This document shows, piece by piece, positions 9,027 through 18,407 of a stretch of DNA of 64,000 bases (its first letter is position 1; each line of letters opens with the position of its first letter). The translations under genes were made by a program, and so were the position numbers. The stretch comes from Gammaproteobacteria bacterium (GTDB lineage Bacteria; Pseudomonadota; Gammaproteobacteria; Arenicellales; JAANXG01): assembly GCA_024638505.1 (NCBI GenBank), contig JAHEKE010000002.1, positions 127,103 to 191,102 on the forward strand, read 5' to 3'. Below the pieces are notes generated by a model, which did not search any database, was not told the origin of the DNA, and saw only the letters and a program-made list of their open reading frames with translations.

Positions 9027-9893
9027 ATGGCTTGCAGCATGACCGCGTTTTCCCGATCATCGGATCAAACCCGATGGGGGGAGATTACGTGCGAACTTCG
9101 ATCGGTTAATCACCGCTATTTAGAGATCAATCCGCGTCTTGCCGATGAGGTCAAAAGCCTTGAACCGCGTATAAGAGACATCATTTCTCAACATCTGAAG
9201 CGGGGACGCATTGATTGTACCATTCGTCTGCAGCAGGAAGACGTCTGGACCGAGGATATCGCGGTAAACGCTGCGCTTGTCAGTAAACTCGTACATATTT
9301 CGGAGCAGATAAGGTCACAATCTGTCGACCTGCAGCCCCTACGGGTAGTAGATGTGCTCAGATGGCCCGGAGTAGTTCAAGCTGAGCAGCTGGATGAAGA
9401 TCAAATTGGTACGGCGGCCATGAACTGTTTAAAGAACAGTATTGGTCAGTTAATAGATATCCGCAAGCGTGAGGGCGACCGTTTGCTGCAATTTGTAAAA
9501 CTCAGGCTGCAGCAGGCGCAAGAAATCGTAACCGGATTAAAGAAATCCGTCCCAGACTGGCAGCAGCTTTTTCGGCAACGCATTGAGAAGCGGTTGGCAG
9601 AGGCCCGGGCAGACCTGGATCCGACGCGGGTAGAGCAGGAGCTGTTTATTTACATTCAAAAAGCAGATGTATCTGAAGAGATAGAACGGCTGGAGGTGCA
9701 CCTGGAAGAAGTATTTAATGTGCTCGCGCAAAACCAGCCTATCGGCAGGCGTTTGGACTTCCTAATGCAGGAACTGAATCGGGAGGCCAACACGCTGGGC
9801 TCCAAGTCTATAGACAGTCGGCTCACGCAGTCCTCCGTTGAGCTTAAAGTACTTATCGAACAGATGCGTGAACAGGTGCAGAATCTGGAATAA
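9027..9893 (+). CDS. yicC: YicC-family endoribonuclease/stress protein
   Basis: YicC proteins have been described as endoribonucleases. The protein has the YicC N-terminal signature MACSMTAFSRSSDQTRWGEI, followed by ELRSVNHRYLEINPRL and the REGDRL segment of the first domain. The C-terminal domain is recognisable by SEEIERLEVHLEEV and GRRLDFLMQELNREANTLGSKS. The ATG at 9027 is preferred to 8952, because homologues begin with M-x-x-SMTAF. From there the protein has 288 residues, the family's usual length. It lies in the conserved rph-yicC-gmk-rpoZ-spoT neighbourhood and is divergent from the kinase gene. Confidence 0.92.
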   Translation: MACSMTAFSRSSDQTRWGEITCELRSVNHRYLEINPRLADEVKSLEPRIRDIISQHLKRGRIDCTIRLQQEDVWTEDIAVNAALVSKLVHISEQIRSQSVDLQPLRVVDVLRWPGVVQAEQLDEDQIGTAAMNCLKNSIGQLIDIRKREGDRLLQFVKLRLQQAQEIVTGLKKSVPDWQQLFRQRIEKRLAEARADLDPTRVEQELFIYIQKADVSEEIERLEVHLEEVFNVLAQNQPIGRRLDFLMQELNREANTLGSKSIDSRLTQSSVELKVLIEQMREQVQNLE

Positions 9894-10350
9894 AGGCATC
9901 GCTTCCGTTCCTGCCTGCCACTCCAGCAGCTTCGCGCAGGCTCGGTATTACTCAGTGCTCCGACTATAAGCATGTCCATGTATGCTGTGTGCGCGCGAAC
10001 ATTTGATCTAGATCAACCCCAAAATTATGGAAACCTGGCATTGTCATCGGCATGACAGATGAAAGAATCATGCAACAATTGCACCCGGGAAGATTTTTTC
10101 GCAACTGGCGGGAGTGGAGCCGGCTGGATAGAGATTGCCCCTGGCGTAGAGCGCTTCCATCGCACAGCGCTACCGTTTGCACAGGACGTAGCTCTGCTTA
10201 CAATGCTTACAAACCTTCCAAACCATTGCCATAGACAGATTGAGGAAGAACAGGCTCAGCCGAGTGCCTGCGGATAGACCGCGCCACTAAATCGGCATTA
10301 GGCTGGCGTCATCCTCGCCACGGCAGATGCGGAGCACACCAACTCCCTTG
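9894..10350. other. 457-base gap between yicC and the AAA ATPase gene
   Basis: The gap lies between a plus-strand gene end and a minus-strand gene end, so promoters are not needed for the flanking genes. It nevertheless contains a near-ideal FNR/Anr box (see next entry). Two short overlapping frames (10052-10234 and 10059-10277) open behind the box, but neither has a Shine-Dalgarno sequence or a recognisable domain. A small RNA or an unrecognised short protein is possible. Confidence 0.4.
10003..10051 (+). promoter_or_regulatory. FNR/Anr box with possible class II promoter
   Basis: TTGATCTAGATCAA at 10003-10016 matches the FNR/Anr consensus TTGAT-N4-ATCAA perfectly and is a full palindrome. 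For a class II promoter centred at -41.5, the -10 element would fall at 10039-10044 (CATTGT, 3 of 6 consensus bases). This is directly preceded by TGG, a TGn extended -10. The transcription start would be near 10051. The same test on the minus strand gives no comparable -10. The box is seen directly; the promoter assignment is inference. Confidence 0.6.
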
Positions 10351-11823
10351 CTAGTGGGCGGGTACGGTTCGGTTTCTCGCCCACTCCCGCAAATAATCAA
10401 TGCGTTCCCGCATTATCACGGAGAGTGGGCGGGTCTGCTGCAATTCCTGTAGCAGGACATCTTGGTTGACCTCAGCCTGCTGCGCGTGCGCTGAATAATG
10501 AGCTGCAACCACCGCCTGCTCGATCTCAGCTCCAGAAAAACCTGGGGTGTGTTGGGCAAGTTTGGACAGATTCAGACCTTTTATGTCGATTCCGCGTTTG
10601 CTGAGATGGATGTCAAAGATCAGTTTACGCGTTGCGGCATCGGGTAAATCGACGAAAAAAATTTCATCTAGTCTGCCCTTACGCACCAGTTCGGGAGGCA
10701 GCATCTCGATGTCGTTCGCCGTGGCCACGACGAAAACAGCGGCGGAGTTTTCCGCCATCCAGGTGAGCAATGTAGCAAGCACTCGCTGCGATGGCCCACT
10801 GTCATTGTCGCTGCCGCCTATTCCCTTTTCAATCTCATCGATCCACAGCACGCAGGGAGACATGATTTGAGCAGTTTTCAACGCCTGCCGCAGATTGCGC
10901 TCGGTCTCGCCGTAATATTTATTGAACAAGGTGCCAAAATCCAGACGCAGCAGCGGTACGCCCCACAGGCCGGCGACCGCCTTGGCAGCCAGACTTTTGC
11001 CACATCCCTGCACGCCGAGCAGCAGGATGCCTTTGGGCACATCAAGCGGGCTGTTGTCGTCAAGAAACGCTTCTTTCCTTCGCTTCAGCCACTGTTTCAG
11101 ACGCTCAAGTCCACCTACGTTGGAAAATTTTTCCGTCTTGAATTCATAGTGAACCACCCCATCCCGATTAAGCAGCTCATATTTCGCCCGCATCATTCTG
11201 GATAGATCGTCCTCGCCAATTACGCCGTCATCAAAAATAGCTTTGTGCGCAAGGCGCCTGACTTCAGACGAGGTCAATCCTGTAAGGTTGGTAACCAGGT
11301 GCTCCAGCGCAGCAGGGGTCGCTTTAACCTTTTTTCCCGCGTTGTCCTGCGACCACTTACTTGCCACCTCACTAATAATTCGTCGCAGCGCTGATTTGTC
11401 TGGCAGGCTGAGGTCGAACTCAGCGGAAAAAACCTGCAATTCGGCGGGAACCTGAAAATCATGACTGATAAACACCAGCGTCTTATGCTGCTGCTCATAT
11501 TGCATGGCTATATCCTTGATTAGACGCACGTTAACCGGCGTAGCCAGGTAGGGATGAAAATCCAGCAGCACATAAATACCAGGCTGCGACGATGACTTAA
11601 CGTGTCCCAACACATCTTCTGGCTTACTGTTTATTCGTTGGGGGGTATATCCCGGCTCGAGTCGGAGCAGTCCTTCGGTAACGGTCCACTGAAAAATCGG
11701 CAGACCAATACGAGCTTGCAGAGATTTTATTAAATTGACCGCGCGCCGCTCTTCATGTGTTTTGATCGCAATAATGGGAATGTGCGAGCTTATGAGCAGC
11801 GCCAGGTCGTGTTTATCATTCAT
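10351..11823 (-). CDS. AAA-family ATPase, Ycf46-like
   Basis: 490-residue ATPase with one C-terminal AAA domain. Walker A GVQGCGKS is at residues 270-277, Walker B WIDE at 327-330 and sensor-1 Asn at 370 (VVATANDIEMLPPELV). The arginine-finger region RKGRLDEIFF follows, and the C-terminal helical domain contains TPGFSGAEIEQAV. The N-terminal 230 residues resemble a degenerate AAA/RecA-like fold (YVLLDFHPYL, TLVFISHD). This two-part layout is that of Ycf46 proteins of cyanobacteria and plastids, also found in proteobacteria. Substrate and partner are unknown. Single gene, no operon partner. It has no protease or other effector domain. Confidence 0.8.
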   Translation of the reverse strand: MNDKHDLALLISSHIPIIAIKTHEERRAVNLIKSLQARIGLPIFQWTVTEGLLRLEPGYTPQRINSKPEDVLGHVKSSSQPGIYVLLDFHPYLATPVNVRLIKDIAMQYEQQHKTLVFISHDFQVPAELQVFSAEFDLSLPDKSALRRIISEVASKWSQDNAGKKVKATPAALEHLVTNLTGLTSSEVRRLAHKAIFDDGVIGEDDLSRMMRAKYELLNRDGVVHYEFKTEKFSNVGGLERLKQWLKRRKEAFLDDNSPLDVPKGILLLGVQGCGKSLAAKAVAGLWGVPLLRLDFGTLFNKYYGETERNLRQALKTAQIMSPCVLWIDEIEKGIGGSDNDSGPSQRVLATLLTWMAENSAAVFVVATANDIEMLPPELVRKGRLDEIFFVDLPDAATRKLIFDIHLSKRGIDIKGLNLSKLAQHTPGFSGAEIEQAVVAAHYSAHAQQAEVNQDVLLQELQQTRPLSVIMRERIDYLREWARNRTVPAH

Positions 11824-12032
11824 GCTTCAGACCAGCGGCGCTAAACCGTATCAGGGCAACGACGCTGAGTGAGGTCCAGATGCTAGGTGGAGCCTGCTTC
11901 ATCCACCCTGCTTTCGCTTTCATGTTCCTTTTTGGCGAACGTCTCGCGCGGCCACCAGTTAACTTTGTTCAGCCCTATACAGCGGGCATTGCGGGACCTT
12001 CAGCTGCCAGGCAGTTTCGCCGTCCAGCAAGA

Positions 12033-12302
12033 TCAATACCGGCGCCGGTGACGGCTTTTATCACGCGGTTGCGCCTGATTAAGTTTGAGTTTCCTTCCTT
12101 TGAAATTAGTTTCGTTTAATCCTTTAATAGCGGCGTCTGCCGCACTGTTATCGCTCATTTCGATGAAGCCGAAGCCTTTAGATTGTCCCGTATGCCTGTC
12201 TTTTATCAGTTGAATACTGTCTGCGGTGCCAAACGGAGTCATCAGTTCCTCAATTTCCTGTTCCGTTGTGCTGTAACTTAAATTACCGATATAAAGTTTC
12301 AT
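12033..12302 (-). CDS. Small RRM-domain RNA-binding protein
   Basis: Cytoplasmic single-strand RNA-binding protein of 89 residues, almost entirely one RRM. RNP2 is MKLYIGNLSY at residues 1-9 and RNP1 is KGFGFIEM at about residues 39-46. The basic tail (RDKSRHRRRY) is typical of bacterial glycine-poor RRM proteins, which are often cold-inducible. The ATG at 12302 is chosen because RRM proteins start immediately before RNP2; the frame extends upstream to 12326 without a better start. No operon partner. Confidence 0.88.
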   Translation of the reverse strand: MKLYIGNLSYSTTEQEIEELMTPFGTADSIQLIKDRHTGQSKGFGFIEMSDNSAADAAIKGLNETNFKGRKLKLNQAQPRDKSRHRRRY

Positions 12303-12629
12303 TAGCTGATTCTCTAGTGTGAGCACTGATCATACCGCACAAGTCAAGCCAAAGCTTAGTGCGGGTGGCCAGGGATTGCGATTGGTATTGCGTATGATTG
12401 TACATACCATCGCCGCCAGCCGTTGTCCGAAGCGGCTGTGCTGGGCACGTATCGTCATGGTTGTGATGAACACCCCGCTGCTGCGGCACCCGCGACCATT
12501 ACGCGTAATGCTATGAGCGACTTGTGTCCGGGGTGATATAATTCCCATCACGCACGGTTTACGTGTTTTGCTTAAGATATTATTTTTACGCCACTTCGGT
12601 CTTCCACGCCTAAAGGTATCGTCTTTGTC
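12303..12629. other. Intergenic region between divergent RRM gene and gmk
   Basis: The 327 bases must carry the promoters of two divergent genes. A perfect 14-base palindrome, CATTACGCGTAATG, lies at 12497-12510 and could be an operator. The last 80 bases before gmk are AT-rich. No convincing -35/-10 pair or gene was found. Frames crossing this region on both strands have no recognisable content. Confidence 0.4.
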
Positions 12630-13217
12630 ATGTCTCATGGGCAGCTTTTTATTATTTCTGCGCCTTCAGGCGCAGGTAAAACGACGCTGGCTAAGCGTTT
12701 GATAAGTGAAATGGACGGCACCGTGCTGGCTGTATCTCATACGACCCGACCGATTCGACAGGGTGAGGCGCACGGCGTGGACTATTTCTTTATCGATCGT
12801 GAGAAGTTTGAGAATATGGCGGCCGCCGGTGAGTTTGTCGAGTATGCGGAGGTATTTGGCAATCTGTACGGGACTTCATGGAGCGAACTGGATAAGCTGT
12901 TGACTGCAGGGAAAAATGTGCTGCTTGATATTGATTGGCAAGGGGCTCGAAAAGTCCGCCGACAAATGCCTGAAGTGCAGAGCATTTTCATTCTTCCACC
13001 TTCGCGCAAGGAGCTGGAAAGACGATTGCGCGAGCGGGCACAGGACTCCGATGCGGTTATCTTGAACCGGATGCGGGAAGCGGAGGATGAAATGAGTCAC
13101 CGCGGCGAATACAATTATGTGGTAGTGAATGATAATCTCGATCTGGCGCTGACGGATCTGAAATCCATCCTCTCCGGACATATTGAAAACCTGAGACGGG
13201 CTACAATAAGTATATAG
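12630..13217 (+). CDS. gmk: Guanylate kinase
   Basis: Phosphorylates GMP to GDP, feeding GTP and (p)ppGpp pools. At 195 residues it is slightly shorter than E. coli Gmk (207). The P-loop SAPSGAGKTTL is at residues 9-19, and the GMP-binding elements SHTTRPIRQGEAHGVDYFF and FVEYAEVFGNLYGTS are intact. LLDIDWQGARKVR is the Walker B region and IFILPPSRKELERRL the lid/CORE segment. It is the first gene of the gmk-rpoZ-spoT run. Confidence 0.96.
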   Translation: MSHGQLFIISAPSGAGKTTLAKRLISEMDGTVLAVSHTTRPIRQGEAHGVDYFFIDREKFENMAAAGEFVEYAEVFGNLYGTSWSELDKLLTAGKNVLLDIDWQGARKVRRQMPEVQSIFILPPSRKELERRLRERAQDSDAVILNRMREAEDEMSHRGEYNYVVVNDNLDLALTDLKSILSGHIENLRRATISI

Positions 13218-13255
13218 CTTTGAACATAACGTACGAATACATATAGGGGTACCAA

Positions 13256-13552
13256 ATGGCAAGAATTACTGTAGAAGATTGTCTGCAAAACGTTGATAAC
13301 CGTTTCCAACTGGTGTTGGTGGCAACCAAGCGGGCGCGTCAACTTTTTGATGGAGCAGAGCCTTTGGTGCAGGTTGATAACGACAAGAATACCGTGGTGG
13401 CGCTGCGTGAGATCGCTGAGGGTTTGATTGATAAGTCGATTCTCGAGGAGCAGCCCCAGCTTGAACTAGATGAACTCGAATCCCTGACCGGGGATGCGGA
13501 GGAGGCCGAGGGGGATGCAGATACCAGCCCTTCGGAGGAAACGACCGCGTAG
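13256..13552 (+). CDS. rpoZ: RNA polymerase omega subunit
   Basis: Small RNA polymerase subunit that helps beta-prime assembly and forms part of a ppGpp site. The 98 residues begin with [20 protein letters not shown], the family signature, followed by ATKRARQL and [14 protein letters not shown]. The last 30 residues are strongly acidic ([14 protein letters not shown]), as in many gammaproteobacterial omegas. AGGGGT lies upstream of the ATG as a Shine-Dalgarno sequence. It is placed between gmk and spoT as in E. coli. Confidence 0.96.
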   Translation: MARITVEDCLQNVDNRFQLVLVATKRARQLFDGAEPLVQVDNDKNTVVALREIAEGLIDKSILEEQPQLELDELESLTGDAEEAEGDADTSPSEETTA

Positions 13553-15704
13553 CCTGGCTCAGCGGCTATCGCCTACCGCTCCAGCCAAGCCAGCGCATGC
13601 GCTGTGTGATGTACTAAAACAGTACCTCGACGACGATGCTGTTGGCGAGGTGTACAAGGCGTACCTATTTGGCGCGCAGGCCCACGCTGGACAGCATCGC
13701 CGCAGCGGCGAGCCGTATATCCACCACCCGGTCGCGGTCGCTGAAATTCTCACCGATTTAAAACTGGATAGCCGCAGTATAATTGCAGCTATCCTGCACG
13801 ATGTTATCGAAGATACTCCTACAGCAAAAGATGAAATAGAGAAAGAATTCGGCCATGAGGTCGCCCTGCTGGTTGATGGTGTCAGCAAGATCGGCCAGAT
13901 AGAGTTTGAGAGCAAGGAGCATGCGGAAGCGGAAAACTTCCGCAAAATGCTAATGGCTATGTCTAAGGACATACGGGTCATTCTGATTAAGTTGGCGGAC
14001 CGCTTGCATAACATGCGCACGCTGGATGCACTGCCCTTATCCAAACGTCGCAGAGTGGCCCGGCAAACCATGGATATCTATGCCCCCATTGCCAACCGCC
14101 TGGGTTTGTACCAGTGGAGCAGAGAGTTGCAAGATTTAAGCTTTAAGAATCTCTATCCAAACCGCTACCGGGCCATTGAGGCCGGCATCAAAAAAAGGCA
14201 GGGCAATAGAAAGTCGGTGGTGAAGAAACTGCAGTCAGCTATTGAGGCTGAACTGCGCAGTTCCGGCGTGGAGGCGGAGGTTTTAGGCCGAAAAAAGAAC
14301 GTTTACAGCATCTATAAAAAGATGGTGCAAAAACGGAAATCGTTTGAGGAACTGCAGGATATCTATGGGTTTCGCATTATCGTTGGCACCATGGACGACT
14401 GTTATCGGGTCCTGGGCGTGATTCACAACTTGTACAAGCCCATACCCGGGCGTTTTCGCGATTACATCGCCATTCCCAAAGCCAATGGATATCAATCCCT
14501 TCATACCGTGGTGTTTGGTGCTTTTGGTGAGTCACTCGAAGTCCAGATTCGCACTTTAGATATGAACCGAATCGCCGAAGCGGGTATTGCGGCGCACTGG
14601 ATTTATAAATCAGAAACCATGAGCGGCGTGAAGGCTCAGGAGCTGGCACGACAGTGGCTGCTCGACCTACTGGACACGCAAAAGCAAAGCGGAAACCCCA
14701 GCGAGTTTCTTGAGCACTTAAAGATTGATCTGTTTCCGGACGAGGTTTACGTTTTTACTCATCACGGTGATATTAAGAAGCTGCCGCGGGGCGCTACCGC
14801 CCTCGATTTCGCCTACGCGGTGCATACCGACATAGGCAATCAGTGCGCCGGGGTGAGGGTAAACAGAGAGCTTGTTTCTTTGCCTACGGTGCTTAACAAC
14901 GGCGATCACGTCGAAGTTATCACCTCACATTCCTCTAGACCGACGGCGTCATGGTTAAATTATGCTGTCACTGGTAAGGCAAGGGCATCAATAAGGCACT
15001 ACTTAAAAAAGCAGCAGGGTCATGAAGCGGTTAAGTTGGGTAAGCGTCTGTTGGGTCATGCCATTAAAAGCAGCCCTTTTCGTCGTATCCGTCTGACCAA
15101 TCAGATAAAAAAAGACGTGCTCAACGATCTCGGCTTGGACAGCTGGGATAAATTGCTGGAAGACCTGGGCTCTGGAAAACGTTTACCGGCCATGGTGGCG
15201 AATCAGGTTGCAGCAAAAAGAAAGAAAAAAAAGGATGACGACGTATCAAGCGCCAGCGCGACGCCGTTCGCCATCGATGGTGCAGAGGGCATGCTCCTTA
15301 CGTTTGCCCGCTGCTGCAGTCCTATACCGGGGGATAACATAGTAGGGTTTCTAAGCGCTGGACGAGGTATTGTCGTACACACGTTTGACTGTAGAAACAT
15401 CGCTGAATATCGAAAGCATCCAGACAAATGGGTTCATGTGAATTGGGCTGACCGGGTGCAGCGTAATTTCCCGGTGAATGTCCGCGTTGATACGGAAAAC
15501 AAGCGGGGCGTATTGGCCAATATCGCCACTGCCATCGCTGAGCAGGGTTCAAACATCAACTACGTCAACGTCGAAGAGCGAGATGGCCAAATTTCGACCA
15601 TACGATTCACCATCGAGGTCAAAGACCGGATTAATTTAGCCCATATCATTAAGAACATCCGCAATATACCCAATGTATTTCGTGTGGCCCGAGCGAAAGG
15701 CTGA
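13515..15704 (+). CDS. spoT: Bifunctional (p)ppGpp synthetase/hydrolase SpoT
   Basis: Makes and degrades the stringent-response alarmone (p)ppGpp. The order is HD hydrolase ([21 protein letters not shown]), synthetase ([38 protein letters not shown]), TGS ([24 protein letters not shown]), a helical and zinc-finger-like part with [13 protein letters not shown], and a C-terminal ACT domain ([21 protein letters not shown]). The hydrolase catalytic residues are intact. The start is uncertain: the frame is open from 13494, and the only in-frame ATGs (13494 and 13515) lie inside rpoZ. 13515 would give about 729 residues and a 38-base overlap with rpoZ. No ATG lies between the rpoZ stop and the conserved region. 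Confidence 0.95.
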   Translation: MQIPALRRKRPRSLAQRLSPTAPAKPAHALCDVLKQYLDDDAVGEVYKAYLFGAQAHAGQHRRSGEPYIHHPVAVAEILTDLKLDSRSIIAAILHDVIEDTPTAKDEIEKEFGHEVALLVDGVSKIGQIEFESKEHAEAENFRKMLMAMSKDIRVILIKLADRLHNMRTLDALPLSKRRRVARQTMDIYAPIANRLGLYQWSRELQDLSFKNLYPNRYRAIEAGIKKRQGNRKSVVKKLQSAIEAELRSSGVEAEVLGRKKNVYSIYKKMVQKRKSFEELQDIYGFRIIVGTMDDCYRVLGVIHNLYKPIPGRFRDYIAIPKANGYQSLHTVVFGAFGESLEVQIRTLDMNRIAEAGIAAHWIYKSETMSGVKAQELARQWLLDLLDTQKQSGNPSEFLEHLKIDLFPDEVYVFTHHGDIKKLPRGATALDFAYAVHTDIGNQCAGVRVNRELVSLPTVLNNGDHVEVITSHSSRPTASWLNYAVTGKARASIRHYLKKQQGHEAVKLGKRLLGHAIKSSPFRRIRLTNQIKKDVLNDLGLDSWDKLLEDLGSGKRLPAMVANQVAAKRKKKKDDDVSSASATPFAIDGAEGMLLTFARCCSPIPGDNIVGFLSAGRGIVVHTFDCRNIAEYRKHPDKWVHVNWADRVQRNFPVNVRVDTENKRGVLANIATAIAEQGSNINYVNVEERDGQISTIRFTIEVKDRINLAHIIKNIRNIPNVFRVARAKG

Positions 15705-15780
15705 CTAACACTTTAAGCTGAGAAACGTCGGTGCAGGATCAATATCCGTACCAATACAACCCCAAAGCCTAGGAGTGATC

Positions 15781-16170
15781 ATGACGGAAAAGACCATCGT
15801 TGTTACAGCTAATGCACCTGCCGCTATCGGTACATACTCGCAGGCGGTTAGGAGCGGCAGCACCGTTTACGTCTCCGGACAAATCCCACTGCATCCCGAG
15901 TCTATGGCTCTGGTAGGGGATGCTTTTTCTGATCAGTGCGAAAGAGTATTCAGCAACCTGCAGGCGGTTGCCGAGGCGGCGGGCGGTTCACTGACAGATG
16001 TCGTAAAGATGACCATTTATCTCACCGATCTTGGCAATTTTGCAGCGGTAAACGAGATCATGGCGCGTTTCTTCAGCGAACCCTATCCCGCCAGGGCGGC
16101 GGTTGAGGTTTCCGCCCTGCCTAAAGGTGCTCAAATCGAAGTGGACGCCATTATGACCCTTGACGGGTGA
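15781..16170 (+). CDS. ridA: RidA family enamine/imine deaminase
   Basis: Hydrolyses reactive 2-aminoacrylate and related enamines/imines released by PLP enzymes. The 129-residue chain has IGTYSQAVRSG near the start, VYVSGQIPL, and the catalytic Arg in PYPARAAVEV, with QIEVDAIM containing the conserved Glu near the C-terminus. AGGAG at 15771-15775 lies five bases before the ATG at 15781, which decides against the GTG at 15775. It follows spoT in the same order as in Pseudomonas. Trimeric cytosolic family. Confidence 0.95.
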   Translation: MTEKTIVVTANAPAAIGTYSQAVRSGSTVYVSGQIPLHPESMALVGDAFSDQCERVFSNLQAVAEAAGGSLTDVVKMTIYLTDLGNFAAVNEIMARFFSEPYPARAAVEVSALPKGAQIEVDAIMTLDG

Positions 16171-16194
16171 GCAGAACGTTTAACTTATCCGGGA

Positions 16195-18300
16195 ATGACT
16201 AGCACGGAGCGCAGCGCGCCAATACCGCAGGAGACCGGCGATGCGCCGCTAACGTCGGTCAAAGGGGTTGGGCCCCAGCTGGCTTCCAAGTTGCATCGAC
16301 TCGGAATATGCAGCGCGCAGGACCTGCTGCTGCACCTTCCATTCCGCTATGAAGACCGCACCAGGCGTATCGCCATCGGAGCGGCAAAGCCAGGCCAGCG
16401 CTGTCTGATCATAGGCAAAATTGAGCACACCGGCGTGACTTTTGGGCGGCGCCGTAGTTTAGTAAGCCGCATCAGCGACGGCACGGGCTGGATAAATTTG
16501 CGCCTGTTCTATTTCACCAAGTCCCAGCAGAACAATCTCAAACGAGGTTACTGGCTATCGTGTTTTGGAGAGATCAGACAAAATCGCAGCGCCATGGAAA
16601 TGGTTCATCCGGAATACAGGGTGTCGGCTGAACAGCCTCGGCCTGATGACCAGGCCACACTGACGCCGGTGTACTCTACGACCGAGGGGGTCTCGCAGCC
16701 TGTGTTAAGGCGTATTGTTAGCAATGGCCTGCAAAGCCACATTGGTCTGCTGCAAGACCTGATTCCGCCGGAGGTGCTGAAAGCAAGGGAATTGCCGCAA
16801 CTGCGAAAGGCGGTGGTTGACCTGCATAAACCGGGCAAAGATACGGATCTGACCGCCCTGACTAGGGGTGAGTCCGCCGCCCAGCGCAGGCTGTCGATAG
16901 AGGAATTGCTGGCACACCATCTGAGTTTTCGGCAGCTGCGTGCTCAACGTAAAACACTCGCCGCGCCGCCCTTGCGTACCGGCAGTGAGGAGGTAGCGAA
17001 ACTGTGCAGCGGTCTGGGTTTTGAACCAACTGCGGCACAGAAGCGCGTCACGGCTGAGGTTCTGCGCGATCTGGCCCGCCCGACACCAATGCTCAGGCTG
17101 GTCCAGGGTGACGTCGGGTCCGGTAAGACAGTGGTTGCCGCTGCCGCCATTGCCTGCACCGCAGGTAGCGGTTTTCAGAGTGCAGTATTGGCGCCGACCG
17201 AACTGCTGGCGGAGCAGCACTATCGAACCCTCGCCAGCTGGTTTACGCCACTGGGTTTGGATACTGTGTGCCTGTCCAGCCGCATGGGCGCGCGGGAGCG
17301 TCGTTCCATTTTGTCCCGTCTGGCGCAGGGGGAAGTGGTAATCGCCGTGGGTACCCACGCCTTGTTTCAAGAACAAGTGGTATTCAAGCGATTGGCGTTG
17401 GTGGTAGTTGATGAGCAGCATCGATTCGGTGTGGATCAGCGCATGGCGATGCGCGATAAGGGAGGGGCAAAGGGAGTGATCCCGCATCAGCTGATCATGA
17501 CGGCAACGCCTATTCCCAGAACCCTGGCGATGACGCTTTATACCGACCTTGACATATCCAGTGTGGACGAGCTGCCTCCCGGGCGGTCGCCGGTGGAAAC
17601 GGTGGTCGTACCGGAGGAGAGACGGGGAGAAGTGATCCAGCGTATTCGTCATGCCTGCAGCCGGGGCCGCCAGGTTTACTGGGTTTGCCCGCTAATTGAA
17701 GAATCCGAAGCGCTGTCTGTACAAAACGTATCCAGCACGGAAAAGGTGCTGCAGCAGGCACTGCCCTCCGTTCGCATCGGCCTGGTCCACGGGCGCATGA
17801 AATCGAGGGAAAAGGACGGTGTGATGACGGCGTTTCGCGATGGCGCGCTCGATATTTTGGTTGCCACAACGGTGATAGAGGTAGGGGTCGACGTGCCCAA
17901 CGCCAGTTTGATGGTGGTGGAGAATGCCGAGCGCTTGGGACTGGCGCAGCTGCATCAGTTACGCGGGCGCGTTGGCCGGGGACGGGAACAGTCAGCCTGC
18001 GTTCTGCTCTATAAATCCCCTTTAAGCGAGCACGCGCGCATCCGACTGGCAGCATTGCGCGAGACGACAGATGGCTTTGAGATTGCGCGACGGGATCTTG
18101 ACCTGCGCGGCCCGGGTGAAGTCCTGGGCACGCGGCAGACCGGGGCGCATAAGATGCGCGTGGCTGACCTTATTCGTGATCGGGAGTTACTGCCAGTGGT
18201 TTTTGATATCGGTGCGGAAATGACGCGCAGATATCCGCAGCACGTGCCTAAACTGATCGAGCGATGGGTCAGCCGGGGTGAGCAGTATGGCCAGGTTTGA
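16195..18300 (+). CDS. recG: ATP-dependent DNA helicase RecG
   Basis: Reverses stalled replication forks and migrates Holliday junctions. The 701 residues contain the N-terminal wedge/OB region (VKGVGPQLASKL, LLHLPFRYEDR, the OB strands FGRRRSLVSRI), Walker A GDVGSGKTVVA at about 304-314, VVVDEQHRFGV (DEQH box) near 404, MTATPIPRTLAMT, and the second helicase domain with GLVHGRMKSREKDGVM and QLHQLRGRVGRG near 586. The TRG motif region follows. Decayed fragments of a second recG occur at 28.06-28.28 kb in this same window. Confidence 0.96.
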   Translation: MTSTERSAPIPQETGDAPLTSVKGVGPQLASKLHRLGICSAQDLLLHLPFRYEDRTRRIAIGAAKPGQRCLIIGKIEHTGVTFGRRRSLVSRISDGTGWINLRLFYFTKSQQNNLKRGYWLSCFGEIRQNRSAMEMVHPEYRVSAEQPRPDDQATLTPVYSTTEGVSQPVLRRIVSNGLQSHIGLLQDLIPPEVLKARELPQLRKAVVDLHKPGKDTDLTALTRGESAAQRRLSIEELLAHHLSFRQLRAQRKTLAAPPLRTGSEEVAKLCSGLGFEPTAAQKRVTAEVLRDLARPTPMLRLVQGDVGSGKTVVAAAAIACTAGSGFQSAVLAPTELLAEQHYRTLASWFTPLGLDTVCLSSRMGARERRSILSRLAQGEVVIAVGTHALFQEQVVFKRLALVVVDEQHRFGVDQRMAMRDKGGAKGVIPHQLIMTATPIPRTLAMTLYTDLDISSVDELPPGRSPVETVVVPEERRGEVIQRIRHACSRGRQVYWVCPLIEESEALSVQNVSSTEKVLQQALPSVRIGLVHGRMKSREKDGVMTAFRDGALDILVATTVIEVGVDVPNASLMVVENAERLGLAQLHQLRGRVGRGREQSACVLLYKSPLSEHARIRLAALRETTDGFEIARRDLDLRGPGEVLGTRQTGAHKMRVADLIRDRELLPVVFDIGAEMTRRYPQHVPKLIERWVSRGEQYGQV

Positions 18301-18407
18301 CCGGCTGCAACGTTTGCCGCAAAGTCTGCGGCCGGCGGCGGTCCAGGCTTGCCGCATGCGCAATGTATAACGACGCTTGCCCGGCCTTTGCTTGGAACTG
18401 TTGGTAA

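Noticed and set aside
10052..10277. Two short frames behind the FNR box as protein-coding genes
   Set aside because: No Shine-Dalgarno sequence, no domain, and the two frames overlap each other; kept only as part of the orphan-promoter observation.
11880..12119. 79-codon plus-strand frame before the RRM gene
   Set aside because: Overlaps the conserved RRM gene on the opposite strand and has no recognisable features.
16705..17652. 315-codon minus-strand frame opposite recG
   Set aside because: It is antisense to conserved helicase motifs of recG, and its translation is low-complexity His/Gln/Arg-rich with no domain; a shadow of GC-biased codon use.
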